The position numbers and the translations under genes were made by a program. 64,000 nucleotides of DNA from Thelephora terrestris. Taxonomy: Eukaryota; Basidiomycota; Agaricomycetes; Thelephorales; Thelephoraceae. The DNA is taken from NCBI GenBank assembly GCA_015956445.1, contig WIUZ02000004.1, positions 620,001 to 684,000 of the forward strand, read 5' to 3'. Below are positions 21,209-33,292 of this stretch, piece by piece. How positions within the stretch are numbered: the first letter of the stretch is position 1; every line of letters starts with the position of its first letter. The notes below the pieces were generated by a model that made no database searches, was not told the origin of the DNA, and saw only the letters and a program-made list of their open reading frames with translations.

Positions 21209-24200
21209 ATGAGTTCGTTGGCTTTCCTTGTGACGGAGCTTCAGGTGTGTTCACTCGGATCCGTCGCAGTCAGGATGCTCAAAACGCTGTAGTCTCTGTC
21301 CAGCGAGACGAAACGGAGGCATCCAGAAGTTAGAGAGGTGTTTGTGGTCCTTTCCGGCCCATTGATTTCCACATTAACGTCATCCCAAGGCTGCCGAAAA
21401 GTCGTTAGCTATCTTGAGAGCATCCCCGGAACAGGCCACTGCAAACCTTGCATCCGGTATGCTCCTCATACTTGCACCGTGTACCTACCCTGATGCGTCG
21501 CCATCCACATTATAGATGGACCACAGTCCGAAGACCTCCTACGCCCTGTCTTCATGGGATGCGCGACGAAGAATGCGAAGGTCGTCGCAATATCACTCGG
21601 TTCCCTTCATCGCCTCATATCGCTCAAAGCAGTCCCGCACTCGGCGGTCCCTGTCATTGTCAACACTATGGGAGATTGCATCAATCAAGGGGTGGATATC
21701 CAGCTGAGGATTCTCCAAACACTCCTATCTCTCATCACCAACTTTCCCTCCGTGCACGGCGAACTTCTCGGTGATGTATGTCACATTTTGGCGTCCTGTA
21801 TTCGAGCATTGATCCGAGCGTGTGTCGCAGGCCTTGCTCCTCTGCTTCAAGCTTCAAGAGTCTCGGATCGCAGTGGTGTCCTCGACCGCTGCCGCCACAC
21901 TCAGGCAGCTCGTCATGTTTGTGTTCGACAAAGTCGTCGAAGAGGATAAGCGAGAGGCGCAAGGCGAAGTCGAATACACGCACTTACCTGACGGTACCAC
22001 AAAAGCCCTCAGCCCCTCTGCGCGTGATGCTTTCGCCGTTTTCGAGGATCTGTGTTTGCTCGCCAACTCAGAGAAGCCCCATTTCCTAAAGCTCGAACTT
22101 CTACACAAAACCTTTGCCTTGGAGCTGATAGAGAGCGTGTTGACGAATTACCACGACCTTTTCCGCGAGGTATGAAGGCCGCATTTGTTCTCTGTACGAT
22201 AGCTCACATGCAACCTTCAGCATTCCGAGTTACTCTTACTCCTCCAACACCATCTCAGCCCGCTCTTATTGAAGACTCTATCCGAACGTCCTTTGTTCCC
22301 GTTGACCCTCCGGTCCACCCGGGTGGTATTTTTGTTGCTGAAACAGTTCCCTGCTGAGCTCGAGACCGAGTCAGAGGTCTTTATGATGCTCCTGATCAAG
22401 CTAATCAGCGGTGGTACCTCCGGAGAAGTAGATCCAAATCAGGACTCATCAGGGTTTCCGCCCCGGCCCTTGTGGACGAGGGTGCTTTGCATGGAAATTA
22501 TGCGAGGGTGAGCAACAACAAATTTTCCAGAGGGGGTTTACGACCGATCAATGGGTTTAGGCTGTGTAGTGATTCAGAATTGATGCGGTCCTTCTGGGAA
22601 CATTACGACGCTGAAGAGACAGGCTCGAAGGTGTTCACTTCGTTGATCACTGCTCTCAAACGACTCGTGACCGAGAAACCAGCTCTCCTCGGAGTTAGCT
22701 CGCAGATATATGGAGTCGGTGTTCCGTTGAGCGGGGATGCCAATTACGGCCTCGATGTAGGCGGCGTCGCTGGGATTGTCGCCACAGCTGCGAGTGCTAC
22801 AGTGTCAGGAGTCGCAGGATTGATCGGAACGGAGGCTGGCCTGAGCGTGCAGGGATCATCTATGAAACTACAATGGTATGTAGATCAAAAGTCTCCGTCG
22901 GGCACAAGTTAACCAGCGGATAGCATCGACCAGCTCGACAAAGCTGATTCTCCTCCTATCCCCGAATCCTACATTTACTTGCTCGCAGTACAATGCATTG
23001 TCTCTCTTTGCGAAGGCTTCGCTGCCTTCACCGGGCCGATCTATACTTCCATGGTCGTCCAGAAACCACGAACTGCAGGCGAATCTGTCATCCGTGCCCC
23101 TCCAGCCCTCGATTTCGACGAGCTCCCACAGGACGGCACGGTGACACTCCAGCTTCGCTTTGTCAGAGATATGGTTGCGAGCGGGTGGCCGGCATTGTTG
23201 GCGGCATTGTCGTTCATCATTTCTACAAACCTTTCCGACGAGTTGTTCGGAGATGTGTTGGCGAGCTACCAGGCGATGACGAATGTTTCTGGCATGCTTG
23301 GACTGACAACTCCCCGAGACGCGTTTCTCACCAGCCTTGCGAAATTTGCCGTCCCTACCAAAGTCGTATCGAGCGTCGATACCGTTGAGCCCCCCACACC
23401 ACGTACAGCACAATCCCTGACCGACAATCTCGGGTTGACGGGCCCACCACTTCCACCCGGACTGTCTGAGCGTAACCTGGCCTGCCTGAAGGTGCTCGTC
23501 TCCAGTGCTCTCTACCTCTCGGGGAGTCTGGACGGGAGTTGGTTCGATGTCTTGGAGGTATTGCAGAACGCGGACTACGTCTTGACTTCCAGGGCAGGAA
23601 GACCGACCGTTTCTGCTTCACGTAGAAGTTCAGTCATCCCAGGCACTGGCACGCTGAGCCGATCCGTTTCTTCTTCCATCGCGATATCACAATCCACCTC
23701 CACCGGTGGCTTGCCCTCTTCTGGCACTCATCATCCTCTACTTACAGAACTTGATCCCGATAGCGTGCAAAATGCCATTCAGCGACTATTCGACACATCC
23801 AAGAACCTCGAGGATGATGCGTTCAGGCACTTTGTCAACGCGTTATGCAAACTCAGCAGCGAAATGGTGGTGATGCAGTCCGGGGATTTTAGCATGCCGG
23901 TGACTCGGACGTCAGAAGATTCCGGCTCTCTCAGCGCAACGTTGTCTCCTTCTTCCAGGGCAAGCGTAGCTCACAGAAGGCGCGTGAGCGGCATTTCTAT
24001 ACCACGAACCCTGGTGAGCTGTCTACCATCTATCTTTGCAGCGAGTTCCAACGCGACTCTTAGCGAACTGGTGACTTCGGGATCAATAGGCTGGGCGGAG
24101 TTGCCCTGCTCAACATCCACCGCCTCATCTATCGTTCGCCAGACGTTGCTTGGAATACTATCACGAGCCACCTCCTTTCCATAATCCGCCTGTCGATTGC

Positions 24201-27200
24201 ACCACAGTCGATCAGGGTTCAAGCCGCCCGTATCCTGGACGAGATTCTGGTCGTCGTCCCAAGGAACCTCAGCTCGATGGAGACAAAAGCAGAAGTCCAG
24301 CAACGGGTTTTACAAGTACTGTCCCAGCAGGTGATTTACGAAACTACCGCTATCACCAATGGGACAACGTCCGTCGAACTACGAAGGATGGGACTGGAGA
24401 CCCTCCACCTTATTCTTCAGTCTTCCGGGCATACGCTCGTTGTCGGTTGGGAAATCATTTTCGACATGCTGAGCAGCGTGTGCAAGCCCGCGATGCCGCT
24501 GGTATCCGAATCATCAGACTCTCTTAACTCCATCTCTACAATTGAAAACCCCAGGCCCAAACCGCCTCCCCTTGGATATGTCAACGAAAGAGGTTACACC
24601 AGCCTCGTGAAGATCGCATTCCAGTCTCTCACCCTCGTATGCGACTCGTTGACCTCGCTCTCCCCAGAACACCTCCGTCTCTGCATCAAGACTCTTGGGC
24701 AGTTTGGGAAACAGGCCGATACAAACATCGCTTTGACGGCCGCGGCCAGTTTACTGTGGGGAGTTTCGGATTCGATTCAAGCGAAGCGAAAAGACACAGG
24801 CAAGGAGCCAGAGTATAGCGCGCTGTGGATGTTCCTGTTGGAGGAGTTGCTTGGATTGTGTACGGATCCGAGACCCGAAGTCCGCGAAGGGGCCATCCAG
24901 ACCTTGTTCCGAACGTTGCAACTCTACGGGGCGACGCTGAGTTTGGAGACATGGCACGAATGTATCTGGAAAATTACCTTCCCTCTCCTTGAGCTGCTCA
25001 CGCAAGCCGTGAGGCAGATTCCTCCCTCTCAACCACATTCGGATTCGGATCCCTCGGAATCTGAGGTCATCGCGGCATGGGATGACACGAAATCTCTCGC
25101 TTTCTCGTCGATCGGGTCCTTGTTTTCCGACTTCTTAATCTCCAAAATTGTTCACCTCGAGACTTTCGTGGATGCATGGAACGCGTTCCTCGCACATGTC
25201 CGCGATTCGTGGGTAAATGACAACAGGTCTATCACGACCCCCGCGTTGCGTTGCCTTGAAAAGGGCCTTCGGGCATTCGCGAGCGCGGATGTGGATCTCA
25301 AGGGACGGGTCGTGGAGTCTTGTGAGCGGGTGTGGGAGAGTTGTGACACGATGGGGAAAGAACTGACAGAAGTGCCTAGCACTCCCACATCGGGAAAGCC
25401 CCATCATGATATCCCGTTTACCCAGGAGAGTTTGGTTGCCTATGTGGACATCTTAAACCACACCAGGGCCTTGACGCGTTCTCTCGAAGAAATCGAATGG
25501 CCGTTGGAACGTCTCACGGACCTCATGTCTATATTGAAAGGTAAATTAAATCTCTACGTCAAAGTTCCCTTCCTCACATGGCTCTAGATGTTCTCACATA
25601 CAGTTTCTCTCCCGAGTATCGACCGGATATCGACAATCTTAGCCCCGTTCAAGTAGCGGTGTCGGATGTCATTCAAGATATTGATATGACATCGCCTGGG
25701 GTTCCTTCGCTAATCCTCCGTGACCTTTCGGAATATGCCACCCTTCCGTTCATGGCGGCCTTCGATGTACCTTCCTCGGATTCAAAGCCACAGAAGCGAG
25801 TTTCCTATATCGCACTGTCGAAGAAGACTATGCCACAATTAGTGGATCTTTTCTTAAAGTTCAAGGCAAGCCCGGAAATCTACACCAATGGAACGTTGGA
25901 GGTCATTTTATCTGTGAGTCGCATGCATCCTCACCAGCCTACCTCCAGGCCTAATGCTACTCCATAGGCATACTCCATCCCTATCAAGTTGAAGTACGAT
26001 TGTCCGGCCCCATCGAAGTTTGGGAAAGACCCACCCTTGTGGAAGACTGCCACGACAGCGTTTCTGGTTATCGTTCGCGAGTTTGCTTTGCAGCTTAAAA
26101 ACCTGGATGACGGTACGTCTGTATGTCCCGACCGCTCCCCACAGCTCTGACGGCTGTCGTCAGAAATATCGGACGACAGGATTGAGGGAATTTGGAGACA
26201 AGTTCTTGACGTCTTCAGAGGCGGTATCCTCGCAGACTGGTGAGGCCTCAACACTCTCTCCAAGCGCTTTCTCATCGCCGAAATTTGTTAGCTCCCCAGT
26301 GTTGAGTTTCCCGCTCGAAGCCCAGAAGTCGGAAGAGAATTTTGATCTTGCTCTCATTGCCTCGTTGGAGATAGACGTTGTTCCGTACCTGGGGGATTCT
26401 CGCGTCCCTGACTATCTGATCCTACAACTCGGGAAGATGCTGCACTCCGGGAGTCAAGTACAACAACCAGAGGACAGTCATCACTCTGAACCTGTGACTC
26501 CCAATTCCACTTGTTCGGGTGAGACGAAGACGAAGTCTCGTCATGGCAAGAAGTTGTCAAATAGGGGCAACGCTATTGTGGAGACGGAGACCGGGACAAC
26601 AAGGTCTGGAAAGCTCGTCCCGAGGGAGAGGTTCTCATATTGGTGTTTCGATTTGTTGTTCTTGATCTGTTCTGATGTCGCGAAAGGTATGCGTGGTCAT
26701 ACTCTGTCCAAGTTAGCCATCCGCTAACCACAAGAAGACCGCGAACCGAAAAGGAGGCGAGTCGCCTCGATATGTCTCCCCCTACTTCTCAGTAGGTGTC
26801 GATCCACGCTGGTAGAGTATATTGCAGACGAGGAACTGAGGGGAAGCCTTCCGTTCCAACGGTAAATATTTTTCTCTCCCGCTCGGTCACTCTTAGATGA
26901 CTCGTGCCCAGGTTTCGGGAAGAAGAATTGCTATATGTCCTGAGAAAACTCTTAAATCTCCAGCTTTGGCCCGGCACTCTCTGGGCAGCCCTGTCCTCGT
27001 CGCCATCCCAATATGCAGCCCAGCAACCATGTTCGTATAGATCTTCCATCCTTTACCCTCGCTCTCGCTCACACCCAATTTAGTGATCGAAACCTCACTC
27101 GATCCAAAGGGACTCATTACCGATGCTGTTCGACGGTCACCCAAGGCACACCTATTTCACTTCTATCACGTCTTCTGCGAGATCGCTTCGCTCCCGCGAA

Positions 27201-27373
27201 AAACACCATCCGCCTGGCTTTCGTCACCTTCGGACCATCTCGCTGGCGAAGGGCGGAGCCGCATCGCTCAGGAAGAGCAGGAGAAAACGAAGGATTTCAT
27301 TGAATTCGATGCTCGTACCCTCTCTCGGGAATGTCTGAAGGTAATCGGCGAAGAGATGGGTTTGCCTAGGTAA
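21209..27373 (+). CDS. MON2: MON2 (Golgi/endosome trafficking scaffold, Sec7-related)
   Basis: The first exon starts MSSLAFLVTELQ and splices to SLSSETKRRHPEVRE, the DCB domain opening. Further markers are LAILRASPEQ, ISLGSLHRLISLKAVP, FVFDKVVEED and VFEDLCLLANSEKPHFLKLE, followed by the HUS-box-type segment. Downstream helical repeats include RTGDFGINRLGGVALLNIHRL, ELRRMGLETLHLILQSSGH and the C-terminal SYWCFDLLFLICS. The protein ends EEMGLPR. MON2 resembles large Arf-GEFs but lacks the catalytic Sec7 domain; none is seen here either. It works with Dop1 and Neo1 in endosome-to-Golgi transport. All introns I checked are GT-AG. The spliced protein is roughly 1700 residues, normal for the family. 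Confidence 0.92.
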
Positions 27374-27936
27374 CCGCATACGCAGTTTTGGGTCGGTTGT
27401 TATTTTTGCGGATTTATACTGCCTTTTTCGGCCCGTCGTTCGTACTATGGACTCTACTCCGTACCAGGGTGTAGAGGTTGCGAATTCTTATCGGTTTCGG
27501 GACCTGTTTGCGAGAATATCCTCGGTTGCAAGGTCCCGTGCACATGGTCTGTCTGTTACGGTCCGCATTCCCTTAGTTCTTGGGGGATGTCCGAGGCCGT
27601 TGCTTCGATGTCAATGCGACTTGCTTGTCGGAAATGGTTGGAGATCGCCGCTCGAGGTGGTTCCGAAAAGCTTGTAAATTAGTAAATGTACCTCACACCG
27701 TCTCATGCCTCTTTTCAAAAAAGGCGTGGGGTGAAGCATGGGCTTCGAATTTTTACTTGCCGGGAATGACCACGATGCAGATTTTATTGGATAATCTGAT
27801 ACTTGGAGTAGGTAATTCATAGTCGTTAAATTTAGTACACAGTAACAACTGAAAACGTGCGTCTACATTTCTGCTGCTGTCCGTATTTCCTAAGGAGGAA
27901 AAAAGAAGATAAAAAACAAGGATTCAATGAATGGGT
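27374..27936. other. intergenic between convergent MON2 and BTB genes
   Basis: This 563-bp spacer is AT-rich toward its right end. Short open frames lack starts, splice sites or motifs. It is probably 3' UTR of both genes. Confidence 0.55.
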
Positions 27937-29008
27937 CTACGTCGAAGATTCTATGCCAAATATTGCTGGAAGAGATTTTAAAAGCTCTGCCTTGGCCTCC
28001 TGTTTGATCTCGTTCCACTGTGCCACACAATCCACACAATTATCCCTGTCGGGAAAATCAAGTATGTGCAGGATGCCTCCAGTTGTTACCTCGAACCCTG
28101 GACATGCGGCGCGCAAGGCGTCCTGCAATGGCGACTCGGAATCCATCAAGCGAAAATCGTATTGTCGGCACATGTTCGATCTATGCGATTGGCGATCGAG
28201 CAGTAAGATGCTCTTGGCAAGCTTCCATTCCAGTGCTTTCAGCGCGCAGAACCCCCTGACGGCTTTGGAGAGAGGAATGGGAGGGAGCATGATGGAAGGA
28301 TCGGTGCTTGTGAGTGACTTGATGCCTGCCACACATGTTTCGTAGAAGGCCAAAGGCAAAGCGGGTTCCACTTGGCATTCGTAGAATAGTCTGAGAACCT
28401 CGTTTGGATGGGGTTCTGGATCCCCGAAATAGCTACGGTAAATCGGGATGGCATCCCTTGCGCCCTGGCTAGGCAGGAAGTCCTTGAGCAGTTGATCGCG
28501 GACCCTGTTGATCTGGTACTTGGTCGACAGCCGCAGAAGCGAAGCAAATTCGCGGAAGGGCGGATGAATGGTCCCGAACGGAAGACTGAGACCCAAGCAA
28601 ATTAGAGCGTTCGTACCAAGAAGTGCAAGGAACCTACAATGACTTATATAACACCCCTAGCAAAAGGGCAAACTCCGTCGCATCGTCGTCCAAAGGGACC
28701 CGGGGCCGACCACCGAAGACAGGCAAGCGGTGAAGGTTGTCCTGTGACAGAAGGCCAGACATAACTGAAGAGAAACCAACGAGCTGGTGACTATGGACGC
28801 GGAAGATGGTGCGAATGTCATCTGACTGACAGATGAAATCGATGTTACCGTCGCGGAAAAAATAGACAGGATGTTCTTCCGTAGCAAAAGTCGAATCGGG
28901 AGGGGTGTGGAGTTGCCCATTCTGGGTAGGAATTGAGCCCGAGGAAAACGGTGACGGGGGCCGCCTGGGGCGAGCTTGTATGCCAAATTGAAGAGCAAAG
29001 CCCTTCAA
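27937..29008 (-). CDS. BTB/POZ domain protein (5' end unresolved)
   Basis: Two exons are joined by a GT-AG intron at about 28592-28650 (TAT AA|T CTT). The BTB fold is seen in HPVYFFRDGNIDFICQSDD, IFRVHSHQLVGFSSVMSGLLS, ALLLGVLYNLPFG and REFASLLRLSTKYQINRVRD. The C-terminal ~150 residues are the Cys- and Leu-containing tail common to the large BTB family of Agaricomycetes. These proteins are thought to bind partners through BTB pairing; their targets are mostly unknown. The frame is open to 29008 but contains no ATG ahead of the BTB core, so a 5' exon is missing from my model. The region overlaps the stop of the MIF4G gene on the same strand. Confidence 0.72.
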
Positions 29009-29701
29009 TACTGTCGGTCAGGGTTGGCTCTACAGCGTTGATGAGCAAGAACATACCCGGATCTCCTCCACAAGTTCGGCAGGAGGATCATGACGCTCGG
29101 CGTAATCCAACAAGGACAGAACATACTGTTCTACATCGATATTTCTCGAAGTTGGATCTGTATTCCAGCGTTCGGCAACAAGTTCGAGGAGTAGGCACAG
29201 CGCCTTCGCATTGACATCGAATCTCTTGTATCCACGATGGAGGGTTTCAAAGTAAACCCTCTTCACTACTCCGTCCTCCACCAAACCGAGTTTGTACAAC
29301 TCGCCAACGAGAATGACTAAATCGAGCATGATCGAAGAAGCCATATCCACACCTAAACCATCCTCCAATTTCCGATTTGCATCCACAAATACTTCCTCGC
29401 AAAGCTCGCTGAGCGTTTGGGGGAGTGATATAGAAACAGACGCCCTCGCTCCTCGGCCAGGAGTCGAGCAAAGGTTGTTTATAATCCAACACACCCAGGC
29501 CAAGTGATTTTGAGGGACGAGAGTGTGGCCGGACCCGACGGCTTCGTCAACTATGCTGACTGCGATAGCACGAACGATCTCGCGATCGTCCCCCTGTTGT
29601 ATGTAGTGGTAGATCTTGTCGCACACATCGTGCAGACTTGACTCGGCGACCTGAGAGATCAAGCTACGGATGCGAGCTTGCGAATCGGAAGTCATCAGCA
29701 T
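29005..29701 (-). CDS. MIF4G-domain protein
   Basis: The protein starts MLMTSDSQARIRSLISQVAE (an alternative Met is two codons later). It is almost entirely alpha-helical: LHDVCDKIYHYIQQGDD, SIVDEAVGSG, LCEEVFVDANRKLE, DLVILVGELYKLGLV and KALCLLLELVAERW. This is the HEAT-like helical pattern of MIF4G domains found in eIF4G, CBP80 and small relatives of about 220 residues. The role is probably in translation or mRNA handling, but no partner is evident. A GT-AG intron of 46 bases after the Arg codon of VEEIR gives ...EEIRY-stop at 29005. Without splicing the frame stops at 29030. The downstream BTB frame opens in the same place. Confidence 0.7.
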
Positions 29702-30062
29702 TAGTAGCGGAGGGTATACTGAGCACCGAGTACTGAATTTGGGCTGTGGCAGGCGAGAGAGGGAAAGGGAGGGAGAGGTGGAGAGGAGTTGCTCACGAAA
29801 GACACAAGCCTGTTAAAGCCCATTCGAGCACCGCCACAATGTGGCGGGCCCAGAGGTAAAAGGCATCCGTGATCTGTGCCGATTCACCGCACCCTAGGTC
29901 TGGTCTTGCCTTGCGACTGGCGTTGCACCAATTTTTTCTTTGCCGGCATCGCGAAAGATGAAAGAGAGTCAAAGCTCCGATCAAAATGAAACGAAAAGTT
30001 TCGCTTGAGCAAAGGGCAGCACGCGTACGGTGAAGGGGAGCTCCGCCAATGCCTGACTCTAA
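29702..30062. other. intergenic: MIF4G promoter side and NUP107 3' flank
   Basis: This 361-bp spacer has purine runs near 29755-29780. A 63-residue minus-strand open frame here has no features supporting it. Confidence 0.5.
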
Positions 30063-32881
30063 TTAATTTGCAGTACCAAGTATCCTGAATGGATCTGATC
30101 CTCCACCTTCTAGTCCACCGAGAATTGCTTGCCTCACATTCCCTAAGTATTCTCTCAACCTGAGACCGTTGCCCCCGACGAAATCCTCGTACAGTTTATG
30201 TCTCGAATCGGCGACAATGTTTGCCAGGTGGAAGGTACGCGTGAGATTTCTAGGGAAACACGTCAGGCAAAAAGCACAACGAATTTGATCTATCCTGACG
30301 CACTTAGGCAATCGCGCACGCGAGTCGTACAAGATGTTGTGAAGCTTGATGACGAGTTCTGGAATAAGAATCTGCCTCACGCGAATGAGTTCCCTTCTCC
30401 TTCTATCGCCGTCGACTCTGGAAACATCGGAAACGAGCCATTCAGTTGTGAGGAGCTTCACGGATTTTTCAAAAACTTCGTCCACTAGGGCTTCATACTC
30501 GTTGAGCCAGGTGACCTTTGCATCCTTGGTCCATTCGTCTGCGACTTCTGCATCAATGACCTCCGCAATCCTTTCAAAGATGTCCCAAACGTGCATAAAT
30601 TGTCGATAGTGCATGTACTCAGTGGCGATATCTTCAGGTTTGTCGATGGATGCTAATTCGGCGGGGAGGCGATCGGGTACTCCCTTTCCCACCCAGATAT
30701 TCCCCATGCCGAGGAAGTATCGGATGATCAAGTTGGCTTGTTCCAGGGCGTTGTCGTACGTCTCCGGCATAATCGTCGTCCACTCGATTGACCTGATGAA
30801 TAATAGCTCCGGGTTGCTTAACTGACAGGGCTTTGACTGCACCTGTGGTAGAGGACCTTTGAGCGGCGGAAGTAGCTTCGTCCAGTCAGCCAGATACCAA
30901 ACCTCACCAGGAAAAGAGTGCGTACCTTCATGACCTTCTCGATCGTCCTTTCTGCAGTTGCGGTGGCAACACGTTGCATGTCCAACCCGTGGTCTCTCGC
31001 GCGCACTAGCGCTTCCTTCCGCTCGGAAATACTGGCAGTTAACTCGAGCGAAGTCAAGAACATGGCATAGCGGTCGACAGCGTTGTCACCAAGGGCACTG
31101 GCATACATCGCGATAAGTTCCCTTTGTCCCGCCGCTTCTAGCACTTGGAGATAAGCTTCGAGGATGACCTGAGTCGCGAGAGGTGGAACTGGAACATCGA
31201 TGAGTTGCAAGAAGAGGCACAGGTGCGCAAAGAATCTCGTCAGAGTTGGGAATCTGGTGATAATTTGTTAGCCCTGCAGATGGTCTGGATATATCCAACA
31301 CTCACTCTGGAGAGGAGGTGTCAAAGGAGCCGCCTTGAACACCGCTCGCGAAGCCTTCGAGCAATTCGTCCGTACTCCCAAGTATGATCGACAATTGGGA
31401 TATGTGAAACGGGTTGTCTGCCGGAGCACTGCGGTCCTTATGTTCAGCTGAAAGAATCCTGCCGATGACGCCGAACGTACCCTTCCGGCGCTTGCACAGT
31501 GCTGAGCGACTTCAGCGTTGATTCAACCTCTTGTTCCCATTCCAGCTCTTCTTGTTCTGCCTCCTCCCTCGACGGCATAACGACCCCCTTCTCTACGGCT
31601 GCCATCCCGCCTTCCCAAAACCCGCCGTCGAGGCGCAGCATTTCTGCGCTCTGTTTTTCCTCACACATGGTGCTTACTTGAGCCCACAGGAAGTCCTCCC
31701 ATGTGCGGCACGCCGATTTTAAAACTGCAGAGGTCTGTGAAGAGGGAGCTAGAGACGCAAACAGCGCCCGCTCCGGATTCGGGAGACTTGACTTTTTGCG
31801 TTATATCAGTAAACGCTTCCATAGAACAGCGGCTTTACCCACGTTTAATGCCCCGTGAATACATGCAGACTTCCAAAGCTTCCTCCGCTTGTTTCCTGTC
31901 CAGCTTCCGTCGTCGAATGTGGTGACGTCGTCGTCGTCCCTTGGTTCGCTTGCTGACGCACAATGAAACACAAATTTGGCAGATACTGTGTAAGTACGCA
32001 CAGATGCCTCGCCACTGGAGGAGAGTGGACCCTCGGATCGTTGCAGCTCTCCACGGCTGCTGAGCTTTCTTGGTCAAGTCAATCGCCTCATCCAATTTCC
32101 CTGCCCGTACACATGCGTACAGAGCCTGTGCAACTGTCTTATCGTAGTTCTGCGGAACAAGGCGTCAATTGAAGCAAATTCCAGGGGTCACGAATGTACG
32201 TACGGCATCGTCGGCCGCGAGACCCCTCGTATCATCTCGGTTGGGGGCGTCGGGATCCATCTCACGAACGAGACCATCAGACTGCATTCTGTTTCCTGTT
32301 CGCAGTGCCTGCATCAACTGGTACTTTGTGAATTTCCAGTATCCAGTGGCAGCGTCCGGTACAGGGGGTGGGGGAGCAGTATCGTGAAGCCACTCGCGAA
32401 CGATGACAAGTTCATAGAAGAGTCGTGAAGAGTGCATGATTGCCTGGGCAAGAGTGGATGTTGGGCTATACGGATTCTCTTGTAGAAGTTGTTGGGGTGA
32501 AGGCCAGATGGGAAACTGTTGTTTACGATGGCTGAATGGCGTTTCGGTTAACGGTGGTTTCTCATGCTAGATAGGACACTGAACGCACGGCATGATGCAC
32601 TGTAGAAGTGCCCAGGTATTACTTTCCATCCGGAGTGCATCTATCTTTTCCTGGGGGATGTACCCGAGATCACTGGCCACAATCGCCTTTAACCTAGGGT
32701 TAAGCTAAGCGGGGTCGGTTTGACATACAAATGAGGGCGGTTGTACACACTGTTCATCACAAAGATCGCGCAGACGCGAGGCAAACCCCGTCTTGGGGTC
32801 TAAAAGCGCGTCGAGGTCCTGTCTGTTGGCCTGACAGACAGACAACACGTCGGCGCACGAAGAGTAGAACGGGTCCGCCAT
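30063..32881 (-). CDS. NUP84: nucleoporin NUP107/NUP84
   Basis: The start is MADPFYSSCADVLSVCQADR. After splicing, helical segments follow: LKAIVASDLGYIPQEKIDALR, SNTWALLQCIMP, a long stretch with VREWLHDTAPPPPVPD and TGYWKFTKYQ, then NYDKTVAQALYACVRAGKLDEAIDL. Later regions include RYAMFLTSLE with ERKEALVRARDHGLD, EQANLIIRYFLGMG and a C-terminus ending DPFRILGTAN. This order matches the Nup84/Nup107 alpha-solenoid of the Y-complex, which forms the outer ring scaffold of the nuclear pore. The first introns need donors inside what looks like continuous open frame (for example CA|gtgtgt) to keep the conserved sequence, which I used as a check. The reading of the middle exons is approximate. Confidence 0.87.
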
Positions 32882-33292
32882 TGCCGAGGTGGTCTAGTTG
32901 AGGTCGAGGAACAAGGATGATCGGGTCGGTTAAGTCCAGGTTAAGTCCAAGTTGCCAACCACCTTCACCTCCCCCTCCGTCTCGTTCCAGTCGTCTGTGA
33001 TATTCCAACGGTGCAGCGCGTAAATCGCATTACATATTTACTTTGTCTTGTTTTTTTTCGAAAATTTGGAAGGTGGCTTTCCTTGTGAACCGATTTGGTC
33101 ATGTCCGTCAGAGTTCGCGTTCTTTTCACCTTCGTTTAATCTTGAATCCCTTCTTCCTCTTCTTCCACCATCTACCTCAAAGTTCATCCGGTTTCTGCTT
33201 GACTGTTTCCCCGCACTCCGTGTGTCAACTCGCGGTTGTTCGATCGGATCATCTTTGTCGGCGCATTCACTGCCCATCCGCCACCACCGTCA
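32882..33292. promoter_or_regulatory. divergent promoter region of NUP107 and the CH-like gene
   Basis: This 411-bp spacer separates two divergent starts. It contains a T-run near 33049-33058 and pyrimidine-rich tracts before the plus-strand start, as is common in fungal promoters. No exon is seen. Confidence 0.5.

Noticed and set aside
28657-28998. A 113-residue minus-strand frame starting at the ATG within the BTB region
   Set aside because: It is in a different frame from the BTB core and encodes nothing recognisable; it cannot be the BTB start without an impossible short intron.
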